Below, piece by piece: positions 1-7,611 of a DNA stretch of 64,000 nucleotides. Position numbers and translations under genes: made by a program. The notes below the pieces were generated by a model that saw only the letters and a list, made by a program, of their open reading frames with translations, did no database searches and had not been told where the DNA came from. The stretch is taken from assembly GCF_036038375.1 (NCBI RefSeq), contig NZ_CP107935.1, positions 9,672,001 through 9,736,000 on the forward strand. The letters are read 5' to 3'. This stretch comes from Streptomyces sp. NBC_00414. Its GTDB lineage: Bacteria > Actinomycetota > Actinomycetes > Streptomycetales > Streptomycetaceae. Each line of letters begins with the position of its first letter. Position 1 is the stretch's first letter.

Positions 1-2
1 TG

Positions 3-1355
3 TACGCCCACCAGGAGCCGACCCAGTTCTGCTTCAACCTGCTCACCCGGTCGCGCCGCATCACGTACGACAACCTCCGCACCCGCGACCAGGAGTTCGC
101 CGACCGGGTCGACGCGGCCTTCGCGGCCTCCCAGGGGCTGCCCGAGACGGCACCGGCGATGTTCCAGCCGTTCCGGCTGGGCGAGCTGGAGCTGAAGAAC
201 CGGGTGATCGTGTCCCCGATGGACATGTACTCGGCCGTCGACGGCGTACCCGGTGACTTCCACCTCGTGCACCTCGGGTCGAAGGCGATGGGCGGCGCCG
301 GACTGGTGATGACGGAGATGGTCTGCGTCTCGCCCGAGGGCCGCATCACCCCCGGCTGCACGGGGCTGTGGACCGACGGGCAGCGCGACTCGTGGGCGCG
401 GATCGTGTCCTTCGTCCACGACCGCAGCACCGCCCGGATCGGACTCCAGCTCGGCCACTCCGGCCGCAAGGGCTCCACCCGGCTCATGTGGGAGGGCATG
501 GACGATCCCCTGCCGGACGGCAACTGGCAGACCGTGGGCCCCTCACCGCTGCCGTACGGACCCGGCTCGGCCGTACCCCGTGAGCTGGACCGCGCCGGTA
601 TGGATGCGGTGGTCGCCGACTTCGTGGCCGCCGCCCGCCGTGGCGCCGAAGCGGGCTTCGACCTGCTCGAACTCCACTGCGCGCACGGCTACTTGCTGTC
701 CTCGTTCCTCTCGCCCGCGACCAATCACCGCACCGACGAGTACGGCGGTTCGCTGCGGAACCGGCTCAGGTTCCCCCTGGAGGTCTTCGACGCCGTCCGG
801 GCCGCCTGGCCGGCCGAGCGGCCGATGATCGTGCGGGTCTCCGCGACCGACTGGGTGCCGGACGGCACGACCGAGCACGACGCCGTGGAGATCGCCCGCG
901 CCTTCATCGCCCACGGGGCGGACGCGATCGACGTCTCCTCCGGGCAGGTCTCCAAGGACGAGCGGCCCGCGTACGGGCGCTCGTACCAGACGCCGTTCGC
1001 GGACCGGATCCGCCACGAGGTCGCGGCGGCCACCGGCACGGCTGTCATCGCGGTCGGAGCCATCGCGTCCTACGACGACGTGAACTCGATCCTGCTGGCG
1101 GGGCGCGCCGACCTGTGCGCTCTCGGCCGCACCCATCTCTACGATCCGCACTGGACGCTGCACGCGGCGGCCGAGCAGGAGTATCGGGGCGGTGCGGGGC
1201 AGTGGCCGCTGCCGTATCGGGCCGGGGCGCGTAAGCCGCCGAGCGCTCGCACTGACGCTGTGCGTCCGCGGCTGTCCCTGCTGCGGGCCGAGGGTTCCGC
1301 GCAGACCGTGCACTTGCGGTGGCTGCCGCCACGGGAGCCGGTGCCTGTGTCGTGA
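3..1355 (+). CDS. Bifunctional salicylyl-CoA 5-hydroxylase/oxidoreductase, C-terminal part (5'-truncated by window)
   Basis: The open frame continues upstream through the window edge, so the ATG at 159 is internal. The first visible residues (YAHQEPTQFC..., LLTRSRRITYDNLRTRD) resemble the end of the FAD monooxygenase half of salicylyl-CoA 5-hydroxylase fusions. From about visible residue 54 an old-yellow-enzyme/NADH:flavin oxidoreductase domain follows, with HSGRKG, HCAHGYLLSSFLSP and RTDEYGGSLRNR. The family converts salicylyl-CoA to gentisyl-CoA in salicylate/anthranilate degradation in the cytoplasm. About 450 codons are visible, against roughly 770 for the full fusion. The TIM-barrel assignment is firm; the fusion identity is inferred from the upstream fragment. 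It ends in TGA, followed by a repeat-rich spacer. Confidence 0.85.
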   Translation, partial: YAHQEPTQFCFNLLTRSRRITYDNLRTRDQEFADRVDAAFAASQGLPETAPAMFQPFRLGELELKNRVIVSPMDMYSAVDGVPGDFHLVHLGSKAMGGAGLVMTEMVCVSPEGRITPGCTGLWTDGQRDSWARIVSFVHDRSTARIGLQLGHSGRKGSTRLMWEGMDDPLPDGNWQTVGPSPLPYGPGSAVPRELDRAGMDAVVADFVAAARRGAEAGFDLLELHCAHGYLLSSFLSPATNHRTDEYGGSLRNRLRFPLEVFDAVRAAWPAERPMIVRVSATDWVPDGTTEHDAVEIARAFIAHGADAIDVSSGQVSKDERPAYGRSYQTPFADRIRHEVAAATGTAVIAVGAIASYDDVNSILLAGRADLCALGRTHLYDPHWTLHAAAEQEYRGGAGQWPLPYRAGARKPPSARTDAVRPRLSLLRAEGSAQTVHLRWLPPREPVPVS

Positions 1356-1396
1356 GCGCTGCCCCGCACGGGGTGCCTGGGGTGCGCTCACAGGGC

Positions 1397-1519
1397 GACG
1401 GCCGTCTGTGGCTGGGTGCGCAGTTCCCCGCGCCCCTGAAACAGGCGCCGTACGTGGTTCCCGTGTCCCTGAAGCAGCGGCCGTCCGTGGCTGATCGCGC
1501 GGTTCCCCGCGCCCCAGAA
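1397..1519. repeat. Imperfect tandem copies of a GCGCGGTTCCCCGCGCCCC intergenic repeat
   Basis: Units at about 1397-1440 and 1475-1519 share GGCCGTCTGTGGCTG / GGCCGTCCGTGGCTG followed by GCAGTTCCCCGCGCCCCTGAA / GCGGTTCCCCGCGCCCCAGAA. A more decayed copy (GGCGCCGTACGTGGTTCCCG...CCCTGAA) lies between them at 1444-1473. The core GCGCRGTTCCCCGCGCCCC is a familiar intergenic motif in Streptomyces. A further copy in opposite orientation is at 32053-32090. The function is unknown; the core can fold and may act in transcription termination. Confidence 0.7.
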
Positions 1520-1535
1520 AACGCGGAAGCGTGTC

Positions 1536-1955
1536 CTAGCCGGACTGGTTGCTGTCCTTCAGGGCGCCCCAGCCGTGCCAGCGGTCGACCTCGATCCAGG
1601 CGCTGACCCGGTCGCGGACGCGGTCGGGGTAGGGCTCGCCGGTGTAGTGCCGGGAGATGCGGTCGATGTCGGCGAGACCTTCGTCGTCCTTCATGTCCGT
1701 CACCTGGCCCAAGAGGGTGACATGGGTGTACCAGTCGTCCGCGTCGAGGACGGTCAGGGTCACCCGGGGGTCGCGGCGCAGATGCTTCAGACGCACCCGG
1801 CCCAGGTCCATGCTGATCAGCGCTCTACCGTCCTCCCACAAGTACCAGGTGGGCGTGGACACGGGCGCGCCGTCCGTGCGCACCGTGGCGATGACGGCCG
1901 CGTTGGGGCGGCTCAGCAGTTCGACGGCCTCGGGCGGAAGCGGCGGCTTGGACAT
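1536..1955 (-). CDS. PPOX-class (F420/FMN-binding split barrel) oxidoreductase
   Basis: This is a 139-residue pyridoxamine-5'-phosphate-oxidase-fold protein. The start is set at the ATG of MSKPPLPPEA because GGAGG lies eight bases upstream; the frame stays open for 18 more codons upstream but without a ribosome site. Family hallmarks are the first strands (NAAVIATVRTDGAPVSTPTWY), the RRDPRVTLTVLD segment and a C-terminal RVSAWIEVDRWHGW. Members of this size in actinomycetes usually bind F420 or FMN and reduce small hydrophobic substrates or biliverdin-like compounds. The substrate cannot be read from the sequence. It is monocistronic, separated from the methyltransferase gene by a strong hairpin. 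Confidence 0.85.
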   Translation of the reverse strand: MSKPPLPPEAVELLSRPNAAVIATVRTDGAPVSTPTWYLWEDGRALISMDLGRVRLKHLRRDPRVTLTVLDADDWYTHVTLLGQVTDMKDDEGLADIDRISRHYTGEPYPDRVRDRVSAWIEVDRWHGWGALKDSNQSG

Positions 1956-2066
1956 GTGCACTCCTCCATCTCGGCGGGCCCGCAGAGTGGGGGGCTCCGG
2001 CGAATGCATCCTCGCGCCCCGCCATGGCCCGCGCCACTCGGCGCCGCCCCGACGTCGGACAGGCCC

Positions 2067-2091
2067 GGGGGGCGTCCGTCGGACGCCCCCC
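2067..2091 (-). terminator. Hairpin terminator after the methyltransferase gene
   Basis: A perfect 11-bp stem GGGGGGCGTCC/GGACGCCCCCC with a 3-base loop lies 9 bases beyond the stop codon at 2100. There is no clear U-tract, as is common in high-GC actinomycetes. Confidence 0.7.
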
Positions 2092-2099
2092 CTCGGCCG

Positions 2100-2912
2100 T
2101 CAGGGCTTCACGGCGACCGCGCCGAACTGCGGGACCGTGGTGGGGGAGCCGTTGCCGGCGTGCCAGTGCGTGCAGGAGACGAGGCCCGGTTCGAGGAACT
2201 CCAGACCGTCGAAGAACGCGGTGACCTCCGCGCGGGTGCGGGCGGTGATCGGCGGGGTGGCGTTCTCGTTCCAGAACTTCATCGCCTCCACGTTGCCCTC
2301 GCCGCCGAGGTCGGTGTCGGTCGTGGGATGGGTGAGGACCAGGTAGCTGCCGGACGGTACCGCCGCCAGGACCTGGCGCACGATGTCCTGCGCCTTACGG
2401 GTGTCGAGGACGAAGTTGAGGATGCCCAGCATCATCACCGCTACGGGCCGGTCGAGGTCCAGGGTCGCCGAGGCACGCTCGACGATCCCTTCGGGGTGGT
2501 GGACGTCGGCGTCTATGTAGTCGGTGGCGCCCTCGGGAGTGCTGGTCAGCAGGGTCCGCGCGTGGGCGAGCACGATCGGGTCGTTGTCGACGTACACGAT
2601 GCGCGCGTCGGGCGCGGACCGCTGGGCGATCTCGTGCGTGTTGTCCAGGGTCGGCAGCCCGGTGCCGATGTCCAGGAACTGCCGCACCCCTCGCTCCTCG
2701 ACCAGATGGCGGACCGCGCGGCCGAGGAACTCCCGGTCGGCGCGGGCCACGTCGCGGATCACCGGGAACATCCCGGCGACCTGGTCACCGACGGCCTGGT
2801 CGACCTCGTAGTTGTCCTTCCCGCCGATCCAGTAGTTCCAGACCCGGGCGTTGTGCGCCACCCCGGTGTTGAGTCTCCCTGAACCGCCGGACGGGGTCTG
2901 GTTCTCACTCAT
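2100..2912 (-). CDS. SAM-dependent methyltransferase, DUF574 (Methyltransf_19) family
   Basis: This 270-residue cytoplasmic protein belongs to the actinomycete-specific S-adenosyl-methionine methyltransferase family once called DUF574. Family signatures are GVAHNARVWNYWIGGKDNY near the N-terminus, SAM motif I FLDIGTGLPTLDN, VYVDNDPIVLAHAR (motif II) and the C-terminal GLVSCTHWHAG. The start is the ATG at 2912, preceded by AGAGGAAAG at correct spacing; upstream in-frame codons lack a ribosome site. Streptomycetes carry dozens of paralogues whose substrates are unknown. It stands alone, bounded by hairpins on both sides. Confidence 0.9.
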   Translation of the reverse strand: MSENQTPSGGSGRLNTGVAHNARVWNYWIGGKDNYEVDQAVGDQVAGMFPVIRDVARADREFLGRAVRHLVEERGVRQFLDIGTGLPTLDNTHEIAQRSAPDARIVYVDNDPIVLAHARTLLTSTPEGATDYIDADVHHPEGIVERASATLDLDRPVAVMMLGILNFVLDTRKAQDIVRQVLAAVPSGSYLVLTHPTTDTDLGGEGNVEAMKFWNENATPPITARTRAEVTAFFDGLEFLEPGLVSCTHWHAGNGSPTTVPQFGAVAVKP

Positions 2913-3017
2913 GTCTTTCCTCTCCCGGGCACGGCACGCGTGTCCTGGGCTGCTGCGGCCGCCTTGGCGGCACCGAACCGTCGTCCCCGCCATTCTGCCG
3001 CCTGTTGATCACGCCGT

Positions 3018-3073
3018 CCCGGGATTCCGGCCCGCCCGCCCGTGGCATCCGGCAGGCGGCCCGGAATCCCGGG
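3018..3073 (-). terminator. Long inverted repeat downstream of the sigma/membrane-protein operon
   Basis: A 13-bp perfect inverted repeat (CCCGGGATTCCGG at 3018-3030, CCGGAATCCCGGG at 3061-3073) encloses a GC-rich segment that can extend the stem. It lies 18 bases beyond the stop at 3092 and fits a factor-independent terminator for the operon to its right. Confidence 0.65.
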
Positions 3074-3091
3074 CGTACCCGTGGGGCGGGC

Positions 3092-3832
3092 TCAGGGCCA
3101 GGAGAGAGGAGTCCCGGCCTTGTGGTCGCCGAGCCAGATGATCCGCTCGGTCTCGTCGTAGTGGCTCACGTCCGCGCAGGCGCCCTCGGGTTCCCGGTCC
3201 GCGGTCTGGAAGTGGCGTGCCGACCAGCCCGTGAGGCCGTGCCGGTCGAGCAACCGCCCGATGACCTTCCTGAAGTCCGGATGGGACACACAGGTGCGGT
3301 CGGCGAACTGCTTCCGAAGGTCGGCCCGGAAGTGCGAGAGGCGGAGCTGCTCCTCCGTGGGCCCGAGGTAGGGGTCCGAGCGATGGCTCCGGCACTGGTC
3401 CCGGCCACCCGTGTACACAGTGATCGACCCCTGCCGCGAGCTGTCGACGCAGGCGGTGAGTGCGGCGGGCGCCGTCCGGCCGAACAGCTCGGGCCACCGC
3501 TCGCGGCAGGTGGCCACGGGATCGTCGGTACCGGGGTCGAAGCTCAGCACGGCGTCGCCGTTGTCGGAGCTGACGCAGGACAGCCCCGTCGAGTCGAGGG
3601 TGTGGCCCCGCCCGTCACCGGCCACCCACGCGTAGGTGCCCGCGGTCGCGCCGGTCACGACCAGCGCCACGGTCGGCACCATGACCAGCACGCGCCTGCG
3701 CCGCTGGCGGGTGCGCTGCCGCACCCGGGCGAGAATTCTCGTCGCGACGGGCGAATCCGGGTCCGTGGCCCGTTCGCCGGGATCCGGATCACTGTCGCGC
3801 AGCATCCGGTCGAGTGCCTCATCGCTCAGCAT
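3092..3832 (-). CDS. Single-pass membrane protein paired with an ECF sigma factor
   Basis: The protein has 246 residues. Residues 1-45 are cytoplasmic and charged (MLSDEALDRMLRDSDPDP, then a run of arginines), residues about 48-68 form one membrane helix (VLVMVPTVALVVTGATAGTY), and the rest is an exported domain with six or more cysteines. The ATG is preceded by GAAGGAG and overlaps the sigma gene stop by 14 bases, indicating translational coupling. This position and topology are typical of an anti-sigma or sensor partner, but I see no zinc-binding HxxxCxxC anti-sigma motif, so the anti-sigma role is inference. The extracytoplasmic domain matches nothing I recognise. Confidence 0.75.
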   Translation of the reverse strand: MLSDEALDRMLRDSDPDPGERATDPDSPVATRILARVRQRTRQRRRRVLVMVPTVALVVTGATAGTYAWVAGDGRGHTLDSTGLSCVSSDNGDAVLSFDPGTDDPVATCRERWPELFGRTAPAALTACVDSSRQGSITVYTGGRDQCRSHRSDPYLGPTEEQLRLSHFRADLRKQFADRTCVSHPDFRKVIGRLLDRHGLTGWSARHFQTADREPEGACADVSHYDETERIIWLGDHKAGTPLSWP

Positions 3833-4454
3833 GATCCTTCTCCTTCGTCGGATGCGCTGGATTCATCGGATTCGCCGGACCTCCCGGACTCGCCGAACCC
3901 GGTGGACCCGCCGAACCCGCTGAACCCGCCGGATTTTGATTCGGGTTCGCCGCGACCAGGTGCTGCTTCAGCCGCTGTCTGGCCCGGTGCATACGGGTGT
4001 CGACGGCGCCGACGGAGATTCCCAGCACTGACGCGATGCCGGCCCGGGACAGGTCGTCCCAGTAGGCCAGGCGCAGCAGCTCCCGGTCGGAGGCCGACAG
4101 CCGTGCCAGCGCCGCCGAGAGCCCGTCGTCCGGGTCGGAGACGGCGGAGGCGTCACCGCCGTGCGGCGGATCCGGCTCGCCCCGTTCGGCCACCCGCAGC
4201 AGCAGCCGCGCCCAACGGCGTCTGCCGCGTTCATGGTTGGCCAGCACCCGGCGTGCGATGCCCAGCAGCCACAGCACCGCCTCCTCGTCGTCGGCGGGCA
4301 GTTGCCGGCGGCGACGCCAGGCCACCGCGTACACCTCGGCCACCGCGTCGTGGGCCGCCGATTCGCCGGTCCGGCGCAGGCAGTACGCCGTCACCCTTCG
4401 ATAGGTCGGCCGGAACAGTCGCTCCAGCCGTTCACCCCGTTCGTTCCCATCCAT
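3819..4454 (-). CDS. ECF-type RNA polymerase sigma factor
   Basis: A 211-residue sigma-70 family protein. Region 2 spans about residues 10-75 (RLFRPTYRRVTAYCLRRTG, DAVAEVYAVAWRRR, LLGIARRVLANH). Region 4 spans about 115-170 (LARLSASDRELLRLAYWDDL, GIASVLGISVGAVDTRMHRA). It recruits RNA polymerase to a dedicated promoter set. The C-terminus carries a 35-residue low-complexity tail rich in P, N, G, S and A, encoded by imperfect nine-base repeats (about 3855-3950), which is unusual for an ECF factor. A TTG nine bases upstream is an alternative start, but the ATG at 4454 has better spacing to GGTGG. The next gene overlaps its end and is probably its regulator. Confidence 0.88.
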   Translation of the reverse strand: MDGNERGERLERLFRPTYRRVTAYCLRRTGESAAHDAVAEVYAVAWRRRRQLPADDEEAVLWLLGIARRVLANHERGRRRWARLLLRVAERGEPDPPHGGDASAVSDPDDGLSAALARLSASDRELLRLAYWDDLSRAGIASVLGISVGAVDTRMHRARQRLKQHLVAANPNQNPAGSAGSAGPPGSASPGGPANPMNPAHPTKEKDHAER

Positions 4455-4542
4455 GCCCAGCAATGTCCACCACGTTCCGATCCCTTACCGCCTCGCGCCA
4501 CGACTTCGCCCGGCGCATGCCCGCATGGGCGTTCTTGATCAC

Positions 4543-4557
4543 TTTGAACGATTCAAA
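4543..4557. promoter_or_regulatory. TTTGAA-CGA-TTCAAA palindrome, candidate repressor site
   Basis: A perfect 6+6 inverted repeat with a CGA centre lies in the divergent spacer between the sigma factor gene and the GH127 operon. The ten bases AACGATTCAA recur 210 bases further on, just after the predicted GH127 transcription start. The symmetry and central CG resemble LacI-family operators; the bound protein is unknown. Confidence 0.45.
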
Positions 4558-4709
4558 TCACGTGTCCGATCGCATCGATTCACGGAGCAGCCGCGGCAGG
4601 CGCGTCGGGCCTCGGCCGCGCAATTCCCGCCTCCCTTGCGTGATCAACTCTGCCCGAAAAGCCCATTGATGGGGAACTGTCCTGACAACTGCCCTCCGTG
4701 TGCGAACTC

Positions 4710-4738
4710 TTGACGCGTGTGGTGTGCACACTTACCGT
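4710..4738 (+). promoter_or_regulatory. Vegetative-type promoter of the GH127-GH106-GH78 cluster
   Basis: TTGACG (4710-4715), a 17-base spacer and TACCGT (4733-4738) match the principal sigma consensus well. The spacer contains the palindrome GTGTGCACAC (4722-4731). Transcription would start near 4745. This is the clearest promoter in the otherwise gene-free 4455-4849 spacer. Confidence 0.6.
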
Positions 4739-4756
4739 CTCCCGCGGACGACGTAA

Positions 4757-4766
4757 AACGATTCAA
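4757..4766. promoter_or_regulatory. Second AACGATTCAA copy at about +12 of the GH127 transcript
   Basis: This is an exact repeat of the ten-base core of the 4543-4557 palindrome. It sits just downstream of the predicted start site, where LacI-type repressors commonly act. Its right flank (GTTTT mirrored by AAAAC) gives weak dyad symmetry. Confidence 0.4.
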
Positions 4767-4849
4767 GTTTTCGAAGCGCACCACTCTCGCTTTCCATCTG
4801 CTGTGTGCCTGCTTTCTGTCTGTTCTCTGCCCGGAAGGAGCACGGCGTC

Positions 4850-7453
4850 TTGCCCGCACCGCACGACATGCCACGCCCGTCCCGCCGCCAGATCCTGGCC
4901 GCCGCGTCCGCGACGGCAGCCGCCGTCGTCCCGCTCGCCCCGCAAGGAGCCGCGGCGGCGACGCCCGGACGGCAGGAGCCCGCCGCCGGGGCGGCCGGAC
5001 CACGTTCGGCGCTCACCGCCTTCGCGCCGGCCGACGTCCGGCTGCTGGAGAGCCCCTTCCTCGCCAACATGCGCCGCACCTGCGCGTATCTGCTCTTCGT
5101 CGACGCCGACAGGCTGCTGCACACCTTCCGGCTGAACGTGGGACTGCCCTCCGCCGCCGAACCCTGCGGCGGCTGGGAGGCGCCGGGCGTCCAGCTGCGC
5201 GGCCACACCACCGGACATCTGCTCAGCGCTCTGGCCCAGGCGTACGCCAACACCGGCGACGGCGCCTTCGCGGCCAAGGCCCGTTCCCTCGTGTCCGCAC
5301 TGGCCGAGTGCCAGCGGGCCGCCCCGGCGGCCGGCTACCACGCGGGATATCTGTCCGCGTTCCCCGAGTCCGTCTTCGACCAGTTGGAGGCGGGCGGCAA
5401 GCCATGGGCCCCGTACTACACCCTGCACAAGATCATGGCGGGGCTGCTCGACCAGTACGAACTGGGCGGTGACAAGCAGGCGTTGGCCGTGCTGCTGGAC
5501 ATGGCGGCCTGGGTGGACGCCCGTACCGCCCCGCTCTCCGCCGAGCGGATGCAGACGCTGCTGAAGGTGGAGTTCGGCGGCATGAACGACGTACTGGCCC
5601 GCCTCCACCTGGTGACGGGGGACGCGGCGCATCTGCGGACCGCCCGGCGCTTCGACCACGAGGAGCTGTACGCCCCGCTGGCCGCCGGCCGGGACGAACT
5701 CGCGGGCCGCCACGCGAACACCGAGATCGCCAAGGTGGTGGGCGCGGTGCCGAGTTACGAGGCCACGGGGGAGCAGCGCTACCTCGCCGTCGCCGACCAC
5801 TTCTGGACCACGGTCGTACGGGACCACTCGTACGCCATCGGCGGCAACTCCAACCAGGAGCTGTTCGGCCCGCCGGGCGAGATCGTCAGCCGCCTGTCCG
5901 AGGTGACCTGCGAGAACTGCAACAGCTACAACATGCTCAAGCTCGGCCGGCACCTCTTCCTGCACCTCCCCTCCCGCGCCGCGTACATGGACCACTACGA
6001 GTGGACGCTCTACAACCAGATGCTCGGGGAACAGGATCCCGACTCCGAGCACGGTTTCGTCACGTACTACACCGGACTGTGGGCGGGTTCGGAGCGGCAG
6101 CCCAAGGGTGGCCTCGGTTCGGCGCCCGGCAGTTACAGCGGGGACTACGACAACTTCTCCTGCGACCACGGCTCCGGTCTGGAGACGCACACCAAGTTCG
6201 CGGACAGCATCTACTTCCGCACCAGAGACACCCAGGGCACCCGAGGCGACCACAGCACGCGCGGCCCTTCGCTGTACGTCAACCTGTTCATCCCCTCCGA
6301 ACTGCACTGGCGTGAGGTCGGTGTGACGATCCGTCAGGACACGGCCTACCCCACGACGGACCGCACCCGCCTCACCGTCACCGGGGGAGGCGCACGGTTC
6401 ACGCTGAGACTGCGCGTCCCCGCATGGGTGGCGGACACCGGCGGCTCGGCCCGTCTCAAGGTCAACGGCCGGCCCCTCCCGATCCGGCCGGAGCCGGGTA
6501 CGTACGCGGCCGTGGAGCGGCACTGGCGTTCCGGGGACACCGTGGAACTCGTACTGCCCCGCCGGCCCGTCTGGCAGGCCGCCCCCGACAACCCGCAGGT
6601 GAAGTCGCTGTCGTACGGGCCCCTGGTGCTCGCGGGGGAGTACGGCGGCACCGCGCTCGCCACCCTCCCGGCGATCCGGCCGGAGACCCTGCGGCCGGTG
6701 TCGGACAGCGGTACGGCGTTCACCGCTGTCGCCGACGACCGTCACGTCTCACTGCGCCCGTTCCACGAGGTGCACCACCAGCACTACAACGTCTACTGGG
6801 CCGTACCACCGCCTCCCGCACGCGAACGGGACATCGCCCGCTACCCCTTCGACGAGGGCGACGGCACCTCGGCGGCCGACCGCACCCGCACCTTCGCCGA
6901 CGCGGCCCTCGCGGGAGGCGCCGCCTGGGCGGAAGCCGACGGTGTGCGGGCCGTGGCCCTGAACGGGCAGGGCGCCCACATCGCGCTGCCCGCCGGGCTG
7001 CCGAGCGGACTCGACGAACTGACCGTCAGCGTCCGGGTCCGGGTGGACACCCTGGCCGCGTCCGCCCGCGTCTTCGACCTCGGGTACCACAAGGACACGT
7101 ACCTGTTCCTGGCGGCGACCACCGGAGCCCGGCGCGCCCGGGCCGCCCTGAAGATCGCCGGCATGGAGTCCGAGGACGTCATCGACGCCACCGGCCCGCT
7201 CCCCGTCGGCCGGTGGGTCCACGTCGCCCTCACCCTCGGCGGCGGCACCGGTGTCCTCTACCTCGACGGTGTCGAGGCCGGCCGCAACGACGCCATGGTG
7301 GCGAGTCCGCTGCTGCTCGGCGCGAGCACCCGCAACTACCTGGGCCGCTCGCAGAACACCACCCACCCCTACCTCCAGGGCGCGGTGCGTGACTTCCGGC
7401 TGCACAACAAGGCCCTGAGCGCGGCCGGGGCGGCGCGCCTGGCGGCCGACTGA
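4850..7453 (+). CDS. Secreted GH127-family beta-L-arabinofuranosidase with C-terminal LamG-like domain
   Basis: Start TTG at 4850 is chosen because GGAAGGAG lies nine bases upstream; 867 residues. A Tat signal (SRRQILAAASATAAAVV, cleaved near AAAA-TPG) exports the folded enzyme. The GH127/DUF1680 catalytic domain spans about residues 60-640, with the metal-binding ExC element in CENCNSYNMLKLGRH (E355, C357) and the second site NFSCDHGSGLETHTKF (C438). Well-studied members have two adjacent cysteines here, one the nucleophile; this protein has Ser437-Cys438. Residues about 660-865 form a concanavalin-like LamG domain. The family removes L-arabinofuranose from arabinan or arabinogalactan side chains. 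It heads a cluster with two rhamnosidase-type genes. Confidence 0.88.
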   Translation: MPAPHDMPRPSRRQILAAASATAAAVVPLAPQGAAAATPGRQEPAAGAAGPRSALTAFAPADVRLLESPFLANMRRTCAYLLFVDADRLLHTFRLNVGLPSAAEPCGGWEAPGVQLRGHTTGHLLSALAQAYANTGDGAFAAKARSLVSALAECQRAAPAAGYHAGYLSAFPESVFDQLEAGGKPWAPYYTLHKIMAGLLDQYELGGDKQALAVLLDMAAWVDARTAPLSAERMQTLLKVEFGGMNDVLARLHLVTGDAAHLRTARRFDHEELYAPLAAGRDELAGRHANTEIAKVVGAVPSYEATGEQRYLAVADHFWTTVVRDHSYAIGGNSNQELFGPPGEIVSRLSEVTCENCNSYNMLKLGRHLFLHLPSRAAYMDHYEWTLYNQMLGEQDPDSEHGFVTYYTGLWAGSERQPKGGLGSAPGSYSGDYDNFSCDHGSGLETHTKFADSIYFRTRDTQGTRGDHSTRGPSLYVNLFIPSELHWREVGVTIRQDTAYPTTDRTRLTVTGGGARFTLRLRVPAWVADTGGSARLKVNGRPLPIRPEPGTYAAVERHWRSGDTVELVLPRRPVWQAAPDNPQVKSLSYGPLVLAGEYGGTALATLPAIRPETLRPVSDSGTAFTAVADDRHVSLRPFHEVHHQHYNVYWAVPPPPARERDIARYPFDEGDGTSAADRTRTFADAALAGGAAWAEADGVRAVALNGQGAHIALPAGLPSGLDELTVSVRVRVDTLAASARVFDLGYHKDTYLFLAATTGARRARAALKIAGMESEDVIDATGPLPVGRWVHVALTLGGGTGVLYLDGVEAGRNDAMVASPLLLGASTRNYLGRSQNTTHPYLQGAVRDFRLHNKALSAAGAARLAAD

Positions 7454-7463
7454 CCCATCGCTT

Positions 7464-7485
7464 CCGGTGCTCCGCCGAGCACCGG
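7464..7485 (+). terminator. Hairpin between the GH127 and GH106-like genes
   Basis: A perfect nine-base stem CCGGTGCTC/GAGCACCGG with loop CGCC starts 10 bases after the GH127 stop. It may be a terminator or an attenuating/processing hairpin inside a longer transcript, since the next gene follows in the same direction at 7612. Confidence 0.5.
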
Positions 7486-7611
7486 CTTCCCACCGAGTCA
7501 CCGAGACCCTCTGTAGTACGAGCCCTGGTACCAGCCGCAGTACGAGTCCTTCCGCACACCGTTCCGTCCGGCGGGCACCCCGGTGCCCGCCGTTCACGCA
7601 GGAGTTCAACC

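Noticed and set aside
4763..6745. Long minus-strand open frame (660 codons) opposite the GH127 gene
   Set aside because: It is the antisense shadow of a gene with clear domains and signal peptide; its translation is R/G/V-rich without motifs. Long antisense frames are usual in high-GC DNA.
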